From positions 130,820 to 137,425 of the forward strand of contig NZ_MOMC01000025.1 of assembly GCF_001983105.1 (NCBI RefSeq): a DNA stretch of 6,606 nucleotides, in the 5' to 3' direction. This DNA comes from Pseudofrankia asymbiotica. GTDB taxonomy: Bacteria; Actinomycetota; Actinomycetes; Frankiales; Frankiaceae. Position numbers and translations under genes: made by a program. Positions 1 through 5,033 of this stretch are shown in pieces (position 1 is the first letter of the stretch; every line of letters begins with the position of its first letter). A model generated the notes under the pieces. The model saw nothing but the letters and a program-made list of their open reading frames with translations, searched no databases and was not told the origin of the DNA.

Positions 1-4
1 GGAT

Positions 5-19
5 CCCTGGGATCCAGGG
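5..19. repeat. Small inverted repeat at the window edge
   Basis: CCCTGG and CCAGGG form a 6-bp stem around a GAT loop. A second short inverted repeat follows (CGGGC at 29-33 pairs with GCCCG at 39-43). They could be the end of a terminator for a gene lying left of the window, but there is no T-tract and the upstream gene is not visible, so the role is a guess. Confidence 0.3.
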
Positions 20-78
20 CTCCCCGGACGGGCAACTCGCCCGAACCGTCGTAACAGATGTTGTCTTGGCATAACCTT

Positions 79-105
79 GTTTCCTACGAGACGCAGAGTG
101 GGAAC
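79..105 (+). promoter_or_regulatory. Possible SigB/SigH-type promoter for ssgB
   Basis: GTTTCC (79-84), a 15-nt spacer and GGGAAC (100-105) resemble the GTTT / GGGTAY pattern of SigB- and SigH-type stress sigma factors; the -10 part differs by one base. Transcription would start near 112, giving a leader of about 48 nt before the ATG at 160. Streptomyces coelicolor ssgB is reported to be SigH-dependent, which makes the match relevant, but this is a pattern match by eye. Confidence 0.35.
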
Positions 106-159
106 TATCTCGTTACACGGGTGCTCGCCCGCACCACCGCACCGCTGAGAGGCCGCCCG

Positions 160-591
160 ATGACTATTCGTCACGATTCGATCACCGCAGAACTCGCCCT
201 CCGGCTCGTCGTGCCAGGGGGTGCCCCGGTCCCAGTCGCCGCGACAGTCCGGTATGAGCCTGACGACCCATATGCGGTCAGCATCGGGTTCCGCACCGGA
301 GCGGACGAGGTTGTCGAGTGGACCTTCGCCCGGCAGCTCCTGAGCGACGGTGTCCGTCGCCCGGCCGGCGACGGGGACGTCCAAGTCTGGCCCGCGGCGC
401 AGTCGGGCGGCAGGATCGTCTGCCTGTCGCTGTCGAGCCCATCAGGGCACGCCCTGTTCGAGATGCCCCGCTCAGAGGTGTTGGCGTTCCTACGCCGCAC
501 CTACGCGGCCGTCCCTCTCGGCAGTGAGAGCGACGTGATCGACCTCGACGCCGAGCTGGCTCTCCTTATCTGGGGTGGCCCCGACCGGTGA
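160..591 (+). CDS. ssgB: SsgB-like sporulation/cell-division protein (SsgA family)
   Basis: This 143-residue protein matches the SsgA/SsgB family over its whole length. Recognisable family blocks are the N-terminal ELALRLVV strand (11-18), RYEPDDPYAVSIGF (31-44), the GADEVVEWTFAR block (47-58), GDVQVWP (72-78), a LSSPSGHALFE segment (91-101) and the IDLDAEL tail (127-133). SsgB is known in Streptomyces to sit at future sporulation septa and recruit FtsZ; the same role is inferred here. The ATG at 160 was chosen because GAGAGG lies about 8 nt upstream and SsgB homologues begin just before the first strand. An in-frame ATG at 58 would add 34 residues unlike the family and would precede the candidate promoter. 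It appears monocistronic, ending before two hairpins. Assignment to SsgB rather than another SsgA-like paralogue is likely but not certain. Confidence 0.9.
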   Translation: MTIRHDSITAELALRLVVPGGAPVPVAATVRYEPDDPYAVSIGFRTGADEVVEWTFARQLLSDGVRRPAGDGDVQVWPAAQSGGRIVCLSLSSPSGHALFEMPRSEVLAFLRRTYAAVPLGSESDVIDLDAELALLIWGGPDR

Positions 592-598
592 TGCACCC

Positions 599-625
599 GG
601 GTCGGGCGCCATCAGGGCCCGACCC
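599..625 (+). other. Perfect 9-bp hairpin in the ssgB 3' region
   Basis: GGGTCGGGC (599-607) pairs perfectly with GCCCGACCC (617-625) around a 9-nt loop, starting 8 nt after the ssgB stop. No U-tract follows. It may stabilise the 3' end of the ssgB transcript or act as a first termination/pausing hairpin ahead of the stronger terminator at 672. Confidence 0.6.
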
Positions 626-671
626 GCGAATTCCGGTGCGGGCACCGTCCGGCGAACGACATATCGCCAGG

Positions 672-707
672 CCCGTCCGGTGGGACCCTCCACCGGACGG
701 GTTTTTT
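672..707 (+). terminator. Intrinsic terminator of ssgB
   Basis: CCCGTCCGGTGG (672-683) and CCACCGGACGGG (690-701) form a perfect 12-bp stem with a 6-nt loop, followed directly by six T (702-707). This is a textbook factor-independent terminator for + strand transcripts, 80 nt after the ssgB stop. Confidence 0.93.
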
Positions 708-1096
708 CGCCCCACAGTCCGGTTGGTCACCACCCCGCGCGGACACGGCGCCGCGCCCAGGCCGCGGCCAGCGCCGCCGACCGCTCCCCCACGACCACCC
801 GGCCAGTCGCCCCACCTCCGGCGGCATCCGGCCCGACCCACCACTTTCAGGCGCCCCACCGCCCACACATCCAGGCTCATCGAGACGCCGGGCCCCGGGC
901 CGACAGCCCTCCCTCACCAAGCCAAACCCCGCAAGCCCCACCGACCCACCGCACCACGCCCGGCAAGCCCGGCAAGCCCGGCAGCCCACAACAGAGCGAC
1001 CAAAACGCCCACCAAAGGGCCGGAACCCACCAAGGGCCGAAGCATCGTCCACAAGCCCGACAGTCCGGCACCGTACATCCCGAACAACGCAACGCA
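708..1096. other. Gene-free C-rich, T-poor spacer
   Basis: I see no supportable gene. Open frames exist on both strands, but they run through the terminators on either side and encode Pro/Ala/Arg low-complexity sequence. The + strand is strongly skewed: in 901-960 I count 35 C against 8 G, and bases 915-1044 contain no T at all. Three near-identical 9-bp tandem units (CCCGGCAAG) lie at 959-984, the last one base shorter. RNA read from the + strand here would be C-rich and G-poor, the composition favoured by Rho loading sites. The segment lies between the ssgB terminator and the convergent tRNA operon terminator. Confidence 0.6.
959..984. repeat. 9-bp tandem repeat, three copies
   Basis: CCCGGCAAG at 959-967 and 968-976 is followed by CCCGGCAG at 977-984. 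It is a short tandem repeat inside the T-free tract, without visible coding sense, and could be a replication-slippage product. Confidence 0.7.
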
Positions 1097-1135
1097 AGAA
1101 AAAGAAAGGCCGCAACGCGCGAAGCGCGAGCGGCC
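1097..1135 (-). terminator. Intrinsic terminator of the tRNA operon (distal)
   Basis: On the minus strand, GGCCGC pairs with GCGGCC and inner CGCGC with GCGCG around a 3-nt loop (stem 1108-1135), interrupted by one small internal mismatch. It is followed by a U-rich run (TTTCTTTTTCT, positions 1107-1097). This is the only hairpin downstream of the tRNAs with a U-tract, so it is the best candidate for the true transcript end, about 150 nt beyond tRNA-Val. Confidence 0.8.
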
Positions 1136-1139
1136 GGGG

Positions 1140-1166
1140 GTGTCGGGGGGTGAAGCCCCCTGACAC
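1140..1166. repeat. 11-bp hairpin downstream of tRNA-Val
   Basis: GTGTC followed by a G run pairs with a C run followed by GACAC, giving an 11-bp stem with one G-T pair and a TGAAG loop. It lies directly between the U-tailed terminator and the tandem palindromes and probably belongs to the same termination or processing region. Confidence 0.7.
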
Positions 1167-1171
1167 GGGGG

Positions 1172-1229
1172 TTCCAGGGGGTCGCCCCCCTGGGCAGACG
1201 TTCCAGGGGGGCGCCCCCCTGGGCAGACA
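1172..1229. repeat. Two 29-bp tandem repeats, each with a palindrome
   Basis: Units 1172-1200 and 1201-1229 are both 29 nt and differ at only two positions (T1182/G1211 and G1200/A1229). Each contains a hairpin: an 8-bp stem with a TCGC loop at 1174-1193, and a perfect 20-bp palindrome at 1203-1222 (CCAGGGGGGC and its complement). Each unit ends in GGGCAGAC plus G or A. The two units abut, with no spacer, so this is not a CRISPR. Similar GC palindromes are common in actinobacterial spacers; a dispersed repeat family or a duplicated terminator hairpin are both possible. Confidence 0.85.
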
Positions 1230-1246
1230 TCGCGGCCGGCGGCGAA

Positions 1247-1282
1247 GCCAACCAAAGGTTGGCAAGCAGCCGAATTCCGGCT
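1247..1282 (-). other. Two hairpins directly after tRNA-Val
   Basis: Minus-strand RNA leaving tRNA-Val first meets AGCCG-N5-CGGCT (1268-1282), starting 3 nt after the mature tRNA 3' end, then a perfect 7-bp hairpin GCCAACC/GGTTGGC with a 3-nt loop (1247-1263). No U-tract follows. They may guide 3' processing of the tRNA precursor or contribute to termination; the role is inferred. Confidence 0.55.
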
Positions 1283-1284
1283 CG

Positions 1285-1356
1285 TGGGCGATACTGGGAT
1301 TGAACCAGTGGCCTCTACCGTGTCAAGGTAGCGCTCTCCCACTGAGCTAATCGCCC
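1285..1356 (-). tRNA. tRNA-Val (GAC)
   Basis: The 72-nt minus-strand sequence folds as a full cloverleaf: acceptor GGGCGAT/ATCGCCC with discriminator A, D stem GCTC/GAGC, anticodon stem CTACC/GGTAG with loop TTGACAC (anticodon GAC, + strand 1322-1324), and T arm ACTGG-TTCAATC-CCAGT. The 3' CCA is not encoded. It is the last of three tRNAs in the operon, 29 nt after tRNA-Cys. Confidence 0.97.
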
Positions 1357-1385
1357 GAAAGGGTTTTTACACCCGTGTAAGTGCG

Positions 1386-1457
1386 AGGCGGAGGCGGGAA
1401 TCGAACCCGCGTACAGGGCTTTGCAGGCCCTTGCCTAAGCCACTCGGCCACTCCGCC
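1386..1457 (-). tRNA. tRNA-Cys (GCA)
   Basis: The 72-nt minus-strand cloverleaf has acceptor GGCGGAG/CTCCGCC, discriminator U (a cysteinyl-tRNA identity base), D arm GCC...GGC, anticodon stem AGGGC/GCCCT with loop CTGCAAA (anticodon GCA, + strand 1422-1424), and T arm GCGGG-TTCGATT-CCCGC. The 3' CCA is not encoded. It is the middle gene of the operon, 44 nt after tRNA-Gly. Confidence 0.97.
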
Positions 1458-1501
1458 GGAGGAGGCCTTATGGGCGTGACCTCGTGACCTCGCTACTTCC
1501 G

Positions 1502-1574
1502 AGCGGACGACGGGATTCGAACCCGCGACCCTCACCTTGGCAAGGTGATGCTCTACCAACTGAGCCACGTCCGC
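1502..1574 (-). tRNA. tRNA-Gly (GCC)
   Basis: The 73-nt minus-strand cloverleaf has acceptor GCGGACG/CGTCCGC with discriminator U, D arm GCTC/GAGC, anticodon stem TCACC/GGTGA with loop TTGCCAA (anticodon GCC, + strand 1539-1541), and T arm GCGGG-TTCGAAT-CCCGT with one G-T pair. The 3' CCA is not encoded. It is first in the Gly-Cys-Val operon, an arrangement I recall from other actinobacteria. Confidence 0.97.
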
Positions 1575-1935
1575 GTGCTTGCCTACCTTACAGGATCCAG
1601 ATCCTGTCGCCGTGACCGCGTCTCACGATCTCGATCGGCGGCCGGTAGGTTCGCCGCCCTCCGGAGTCTAGCAGAAGGCCCGGGTTGCCCCGGTTTGCCT
1701 GCCTTTGCCGCCCCCGTCGGGTGCAAGAGGAACTCTAGCGGACGCTGGGCCCGATCGTCGAACAGCGCGCAACCGTCGTCCAGATGTTGCGCGATACCCC
1801 GCGTCATCGGTCTGTCGTGGGTACCCGGGTGAGGCATCTTCCCCGCTCGGAGCGGCGCGCCCGCCCGTCTCCACCCGCCCTCAGGCCTCAGGCACCCAGC
1901 AAACGCGCCCCAGCCATCGGTGGTGGTGGCGCATC
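1575..1935. other. Spacer upstream of the tRNA operon
   Basis: About 360 bp separate tRNA-Gly from the hairpin at the amidase stop. Short open frames occur on both strands, but none shows a known domain or a convincing ribosome binding site, so I call no gene. It should contain the tRNA operon promoter. A dyad, CAGGAT-N4-ATCCTG, lies at 1591-1606, 17 nt upstream of tRNA-Gly, and would be a hairpin in the tRNA leader or an operator. Confidence 0.55.
1665..1673 (-). promoter_or_regulatory. Candidate extended -10 for the tRNA operon
   Basis: On the minus strand, TGC-TAGACT (1673-1665) is an extended -10 motif and would start transcription about 85 nt upstream of tRNA-Gly. No good -35 is visible at 17-18 nt. 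A TAAGGT closer to the tRNA (1587-1582 region) is an alternative, also with a poor -35. Confidence 0.25.
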
Positions 1936-1962
1936 AGCGCTGTCCGGTCGCGGGACAGCGCT
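1936..1962 (-). terminator. Terminator-like hairpin at the amidase stop codon
   Basis: AGCGCTGTCC (1936-1945) pairs perfectly with GGACAGCGCT (1953-1962) around a 7-nt loop. The hairpin includes two bases of the amidase TAG stop codon (1963-1961). No T-tract follows on the minus strand, so it would be a U-less terminator or an RNA-stabilising 3' structure. Confidence 0.55.
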
Positions 1963-3127
1963 AACTCGCCGGCGCGGTGAGGTAGCGGGCGATGCCGGAG
2001 GCGATGCCGTCGGCGGCTCGCTGGCGCCAGGCGGGGTCGCTGACGCGCGCCGCGTCGGCCGGGTTGCGCATGTTGGCGCACTCGACGAACACCTTGGGGA
2101 CCGTCGAGAGGTTCAGCCCGCCCAGATCGGACCGGTCGACGATGCCCTGGTGGGTGGGCAGGTAGTTGGCTGGCGCCTGGCCGGTCGAGGAGGCGAAGGC
2201 GTCGCGCAACTGGGTCGCCAGCCGCCCGGAGGCGACCAGGATGCCGGCGTTCACACTGTCGGGCGCGCGGTCCGGGGCGATGACGTGGAATCCGAAGCCG
2301 TCCGCCGGGCCGCCGTCGGCGTGGATGGAGACAGCGGCGTCGGCGTGCGCGTCGGCGCTGGCCCGGGCACGCGCGTCGACGCACGGGCCGACGCCGGTGT
2401 CGTTGTTCCTCGTCAGCACGACGGTGGCGCCGCGGCCGCGCAGCAGCTGGGCCGCCCGGTTCGCCACGTCCCACGTGAAGGCGTGCTCCGGGTAGCCCGC
2501 GTCGGTGCTCGCGCCGACGGTGTCGCACTCCTTCAGGAAGCCGCCGGCGTCGACCTTGCGGTCGATCTGCGCCGAGGCCGCGCCGTTGCCGCCGTCGTGC
2601 CCCGGGTCGAGCACGATCGCGCGCCCGCGCAGGTCGTCGCCCGGCGGCACCGCGCCTGGGGCCTCCGAGCTGGGAACCGCCGGGCTGGGGACCGCCGTCG
2701 CCGACGGGACCCCATCCGGCAGCGCCGGGGCCGGCACATCGCCGGCCCCGCTCGCGCCCGCCGCCCCGTTGACGGCGGCGTGCCCCGCCGAGGGGCCCCC
2801 GCCAGCGGCGCCGCCCACCAGCACGGCCACCAGTGCCGCCAGGAGCAGCACCACGGCCGCCGTCAGCGCCAGCACGGGCCGCGGCACTCCCCTACCCGCG
2901 AGCGGCGACCGTCCCGCGAGCGCATGACTGCGCTGGTTCCGTTGGGACAGCCCTCTCCGGCGCCCCCCGACCGCCTGCCGCGGCCGCGACCACCGCGCGG
3001 GCGCCGCGCGGGCGCCGGTCGGGCGGCGGCCGCCCGCCTGGCGGCCGCCGCCCGCGGGCGGCGGCCGGCTCGCGGACGGCGGCCGGCTCGCGGACGGGGA
3101 GGAATCAGCCGGTGGTGACAAAGTCAA
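1961..3127 (-). CDS. Zinc N-acetylmuramoyl-L-alanine amidase (Amidase_3, Rv3717/Ami1-like)
   Basis: The protein (388 residues from the TTG at 3127) should cleave the lactyl-amide bond between MurNAc and the stem peptide outside the membrane. An Arg/Pro-rich N-terminus (1-80) precedes a hydrophobic segment (85-104: signal peptide or anchor), a Pro/Ala/Ser linker (to about 165) and an Amidase_3 domain (168-384). Zinc ligands are His177 (LDPGHDGG), Glu214 (GYPEH) and His269 (SIHADGG); Glu349 (VFVEC) is the catalytic acid. Cys201 and Cys249 match the disulfide cysteines of mycobacterial Rv3717, and GLNLSTVPKVFVE follows that subfamily. The TTG overlaps the end of DUF3097 and has GAGGAG about 4 nt upstream, suggesting translational coupling. 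The alternative is a GTG at 2887 (308 residues), starting just before the signal segment but with a poorly spaced Shine-Dalgarno. The N-terminal 80 codons lie in palindromic repeats, so the start is unsettled. Confidence 0.9.
   Translation of the reverse strand: MTLSPPADSSPSASRPPSASRPPPAGGGRQAGGRRPTGARAAPARWSRPRQAVGGRRRGLSQRNQRSHALAGRSPLAGRGVPRPVLALTAAVVLLLAALVAVLVGGAAGGGPSAGHAAVNGAAGASGAGDVPAPALPDGVPSATAVPSPAVPSSEAPGAVPPGDDLRGRAIVLDPGHDGGNGAASAQIDRKVDAGGFLKECDTVGASTDAGYPEHAFTWDVANRAAQLLRGRGATVVLTRNNDTGVGPCVDARARASADAHADAAVSIHADGGPADGFGFHVIAPDRAPDSVNAGILVASGRLATQLRDAFASSTGQAPANYLPTHQGIVDRSDLGGLNLSTVPKVFVECANMRNPADAARVSDPAWRQRAADGIASGIARYLTAPAS
2993..3014. repeat. 11-bp tandem duplication in the amidase 5' region
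   Basis: CCGCGCGGGCG occurs twice in direct succession (2993-3003 and 3004-3014). The unit is not a multiple of three, so it is not a codon repeat. It sits beside the long hairpin at 3021-3053, in an almost pure G+C stretch. Confidence 0.7.
3021..3053. repeat. Perfect 14-bp GC-only hairpin
   Basis: GGGCGGCGGCCGCC (3021-3034) pairs perfectly with GGCGGCCGCCGCCC (3040-3053) around a 5-nt loop. In the minus-strand transcript it would fold between the DUF3097 stop and the sequence encoding the amidase signal segment. It may slow ribosomes or RNA polymerase, or be an intercistronic structure if the amidase starts at the internal GTG. Confidence 0.75.
3061..3096. repeat. 18-bp tandem duplication
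   Basis: Two exact copies of GCGGCCGGCTCGCGGACG abut at 3061-3078 and 3079-3096. If translated from the TTG at 3127 they encode SASRPP twice in frame, near residues 12-23 of the amidase. The 18-bp unit preserves frame, compatible with coding but not proof of it. Confidence 0.85.
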
Positions 3128-3917
3128 TGAGCTCCTCGACGGCGCGTAGCAGACCCACCTCGAGGTCGCTGTAGCTGTCCACGGACGCCAGCACGCGCCG
3201 CCACATCTCGGCGGGTTCGCGCACGCCGAGCGCGCGACACACGCCTTCCTTCCAAGGCTGCCCGCGCGGCACCTCGGGCCAGGCCTGGATGCCGACGGAG
3301 GCGGGCTTCACCGCCTGCCAGATGTCAACGTAGGGATGGCCCGTCACCAGGATGTGCTCGCCTGTGACAGATGCCGCGATCCGGCTTTCCTTTGAGCCGG
3401 CGACCAGGTGGTCGACGAGCACCCCCAGCCGGCGCCCGGCACCCGGCCGGAACGCGGCCACGATCGCCGGCAGCTCGTCCACTCCGTCGAGGGGTTCCAC
3501 GACGACGCCCTCGACCCTCAGGTCGTCGCCCCAGACCCGCTCGACGAGCGCCGCGTCGTGCAGGCCCTCGACGTAGATCCGGCCGGCCCTGGCGACCCGC
3601 GCCGGCGCGTTCGGCACCGCGATCGAGCCGGACGCGGTCCGCCCGGGACCCGCGGGCACGGCCCTTCGCGGCCGGGCCAGCGTGACCCGCCGGCCCTCCA
3701 GCAGAAACGCCCCGTCCTCGAGCGGGAAGAGCCGGCGGACGCCGAACCGGTCCTCCAGCGTCACCCCGGTGGCGTCCAGGCCGACGACGGCGCCGCAGAA
3801 ACCGCTCGCCGCGTCCTCGACGACGAGGTCCGGCTCGGCCTCGACAACGGGTATGGCTGCCGGCGCCTTCTTCGCGGACGGAGCCAGGACGTCCCGGCCA
3901 TAGTCGCGGCTACGCAT
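3105..3917 (-). CDS. DUF3097 family protein
   Basis: The 270-residue product resembles the actinobacterial DUF3097 family over its full length; its function is not established. The N-terminal third (1-105) has beta-rich, Val/Gly/Leu sequence. The conserved core follows: RIYVEGLHDAALVERVWG (113-130), VEPLDGVDELPAIVAAF (140-156), RRLGVLVDHLVAGSKESRI (162-180), GHPYVDIWQAVKP (193-205) and RGQPWKEG (218-225). VEG..D and VLVD resemble the acidic strands of Toprim folds (inference). The ATG at 3917 is 7 nt after a TAGGGT -10-like motif, so it may be leaderless; AGGG 8 nt upstream is a possible Shine-Dalgarno, and a GTG at 3926 is an alternative start. It is divergent from pncA (72-bp gap), and its 3' end overlaps the likely amidase start by 23 nt, suggesting a two-gene operon. 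Confidence 0.88.
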   Translation of the reverse strand: MRSRDYGRDVLAPSAKKAPAAIPVVEAEPDLVVEDAASGFCGAVVGLDATGVTLEDRFGVRRLFPLEDGAFLLEGRRVTLARPRRAVPAGPGRTASGSIAVPNAPARVARAGRIYVEGLHDAALVERVWGDDLRVEGVVVEPLDGVDELPAIVAAFRPGAGRRLGVLVDHLVAGSKESRIAASVTGEHILVTGHPYVDIWQAVKPASVGIQAWPEVPRGQPWKEGVCRALGVREPAEMWRRVLASVDSYSDLEVGLLRAVEELIDFVTTG

Positions 3918-3924
3918 ACCCGAC

Positions 3925-3934
3925 ACCCTAGGAT
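3925..3934. promoter_or_regulatory. Overlapping divergent -10 motifs (DUF3097 / pncA)
   Basis: In the 72-bp gap, TAGGGT on the minus strand (3930-3925) and TAGGAT on the + strand (3929-3934) share two bases around CCTAGG. The minus motif would start DUF3097 transcription at or next to its ATG. The + motif lies 55 nt before the pncA ATG. Neither has a good -35 element, so this is a pattern match only. Confidence 0.35.
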
Positions 3935-3989
3935 CACAGCACGAGTGGCCCCACGCGGGCACACCGGGCGGCACGGGAGGAACACGCCG

Positions 3990-4607
3990 ATGACGACGTA
4001 TGGCCCCGGGGTGGCATTGATCGTCGTCGATCTGCAGAACGACTTCGCGACGAGGGAAGGCAGCCTCTACGTCCACGGCGGCGAGGAGATCGTCGACGCG
4101 GTGAACGCGCAGGCCGAGAGCGCGACCGCGGCCGGCTCGCCGGTCTTCTGGACGCAGGACTGGCACCCTGAGGTCACGCCGCATTTCGTGACGTCCGGAG
4201 GCGTCTGGCCGCCGCACTGCGTGGCCGGGACGGCCGGCGCCGAGTTCCACGCCGATGCGCGGGTCACCGGTGAGGTGATCCGCAAGGGTGTCGACGGTAC
4301 CGACGGCTACTCGGGGTTCTCGGTGCGCGATCCCAGGTCGGGCGTGCGGACGTCGACCGTGCTTGGTGACCGGCTCATGGCGGCCGGCTGCGGCCAGGTG
4401 GTGGTCGTCGGTCTCGCCGGCGACCACTGCGTCAAGGAGACAGCCCTGGACGCCAGGCGTCTCGGGCTGGACGTCGTCGTCCCGCTCGAGCTCACCCGGT
4501 TCGTCAACCTCCAGCCAGGCGACGACGAACGCGCCGTCGCCGAGCTGCGCGCCGCGGGCGTCCGGGTGGACAGTGCCCCGCCAGCGAGGTCAGACGTCAT
4601 CTCTTAG
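3990..4607 (+). CDS. pncA: Nicotinamidase (pyrazinamidase-type, isochorismatase superfamily)
   Basis: The enzyme hydrolyses nicotinamide to nicotinate and ammonia in cytosolic NAD salvage. The 205-residue protein carries the full active site: catalytic triad Asp14 (VVDLQNDF), Lys99 (IRKG) and Cys147 (GDHCVKETA), and metal ligands Asp57 and His59 (TQDWHP), His65 (PHF) and His76 (WPPHC). These correspond to the Mycobacterium tuberculosis PncA residues D8, K96, C138, D49, H51, H57 and H71. Length is slightly above the mycobacterial enzyme (186). The ATG at 3990 has GGGAGG 9 nt upstream. The frame stays open far upstream, but that part is only the antisense of DUF3097. It stands alone, divergent from DUF3097 and convergent with DUF4193. 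By homology it could also activate pyrazinamide. No unusual residue changes are seen. Confidence 0.95.
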   Translation: MTTYGPGVALIVVDLQNDFATREGSLYVHGGEEIVDAVNAQAESATAAGSPVFWTQDWHPEVTPHFVTSGGVWPPHCVAGTAGAEFHADARVTGEVIRKGVDGTDGYSGFSVRDPRSGVRTSTVLGDRLMAAGCGQVVVVGLAGDHCVKETALDARRLGLDVVVPLELTRFVNLQPGDDERAVAELRAAGVRVDSAPPARSDVIS

Positions 4608-4640
4608 CCGGGCGCGGGTCCCGGGCCGGGGGCGTGGACC

Positions 4641-4665
4641 TCCCGATCGGCTTCACCGATCGGGA
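4641..4665. terminator. Bidirectional hairpin between pncA and DUF4193
   Basis: TCCCGATCGG (4641-4650) pairs perfectly with CCGATCGGGA (4656-4665) around a 5-nt loop, 33 nt after the pncA stop and 74 nt beyond the DUF4193 stop. It lies in a convergent gap and lacks a T-tract on either side, typical of U-less hairpins in GC-rich actinobacteria. It could serve both genes. Confidence 0.65.
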
Positions 4666-4739
4666 TGGACCTCGGAGCCCCGGCGACCGGGCCTGCGCGG
4701 TATGGACGTGCGGTTTCCGTGCCTTACGGGCGGATCGTC

Positions 4740-5033
4740 TTACGCGGCGCAGTCCCGGCAGATCATGCGACGAGCGTCTACCAGCTGGCTGCGATGGTGA
4801 ACCAGGTAGCAGCTGGTGCAGGTGAACTCGTCAGCCTGGCGAGGCAGTACCCGCAGGTTCAGCTCCTCGCCGGACAGGTCAGCTCCGGGCAGGTCGAGCT
4901 CGGTCTCGAACGGGTCGACTTCATCACCGAGGTCGGCCGCCGCGTCCGCCCGCCGCGCCTTAAGGGCCTCCAGGCTCTGCTCGGGGGCATCCTCGAGATC
5001 CGCGGTACGGGGGGTGTCGTAGTCGGTGGCCAC
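4740..5033 (-). CDS. DUF4193 family protein, small zinc-ribbon
   Basis: The 97-residue acidic protein matches actinobacterial DUF4193 (mycobacterial Rv2699c type) from end to end: MATDYDTPR start, LEALKARR (21-28), LPGADLSGEEL (48-58), then QADEFTCTSC (66-75), LVHHRSQL (77-84) and the ICRDCAA end. Cys72, Cys75, Cys92 and Cys95 form two CxxC knuckles expected to bind zinc. No biochemical role is established to my knowledge; the size and ribbon suggest a protein or nucleic-acid adaptor, which is only an inference. The start is a GTG at 5033 with GGGAG 7 nt upstream. It is likely monocistronic: DUF3145 upstream on the same strand is about 380 bp away, and pncA converges from the other side. Confidence 0.93.
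   Translation of the reverse strand: MATDYDTPRTADLEDAPEQSLEALKARRADAAADLGDEVDPFETELDLPGADLSGEELNLRVLPRQADEFTCTSCYLVHHRSQLVDARRMICRDCAA

Noticed and set aside
575..1163. Two long + strand open frames encoding Pro/Ala/Arg/His-rich proteins of about 190 residues
   Set aside because: They run through the ssgB terminator, the T-free tract and the tRNA operon terminator, show no domain, and stay open only because T, and so stop codons, are rare.
1172..1229. Possible CRISPR array
   Set aside because: The 29-bp units abut without unique spacers, there are only two, and no cas gene is in the window.
612..1342. Minus-strand open frames over the spacer, hairpin row and tRNA-Val
   Set aside because: The sequence over the tRNA is a familiar false protein read from a tRNA gene, and the rest is hairpin repeats and skewed spacer without coding features.
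1347..1568. Minus-strand open frame of 73 residues across two tRNA genes
   Set aside because: Its sequence is the artefact obtained by translating tRNA-Gly and tRNA-Cys; both cloverleaves are complete.
1784..3118. 444-residue + strand open frame opposite the amidase
   Set aside because: It is the antisense shadow of the amidase gene; the minus strand carries a full zinc amidase active site and the + frame has no recognisable domain.
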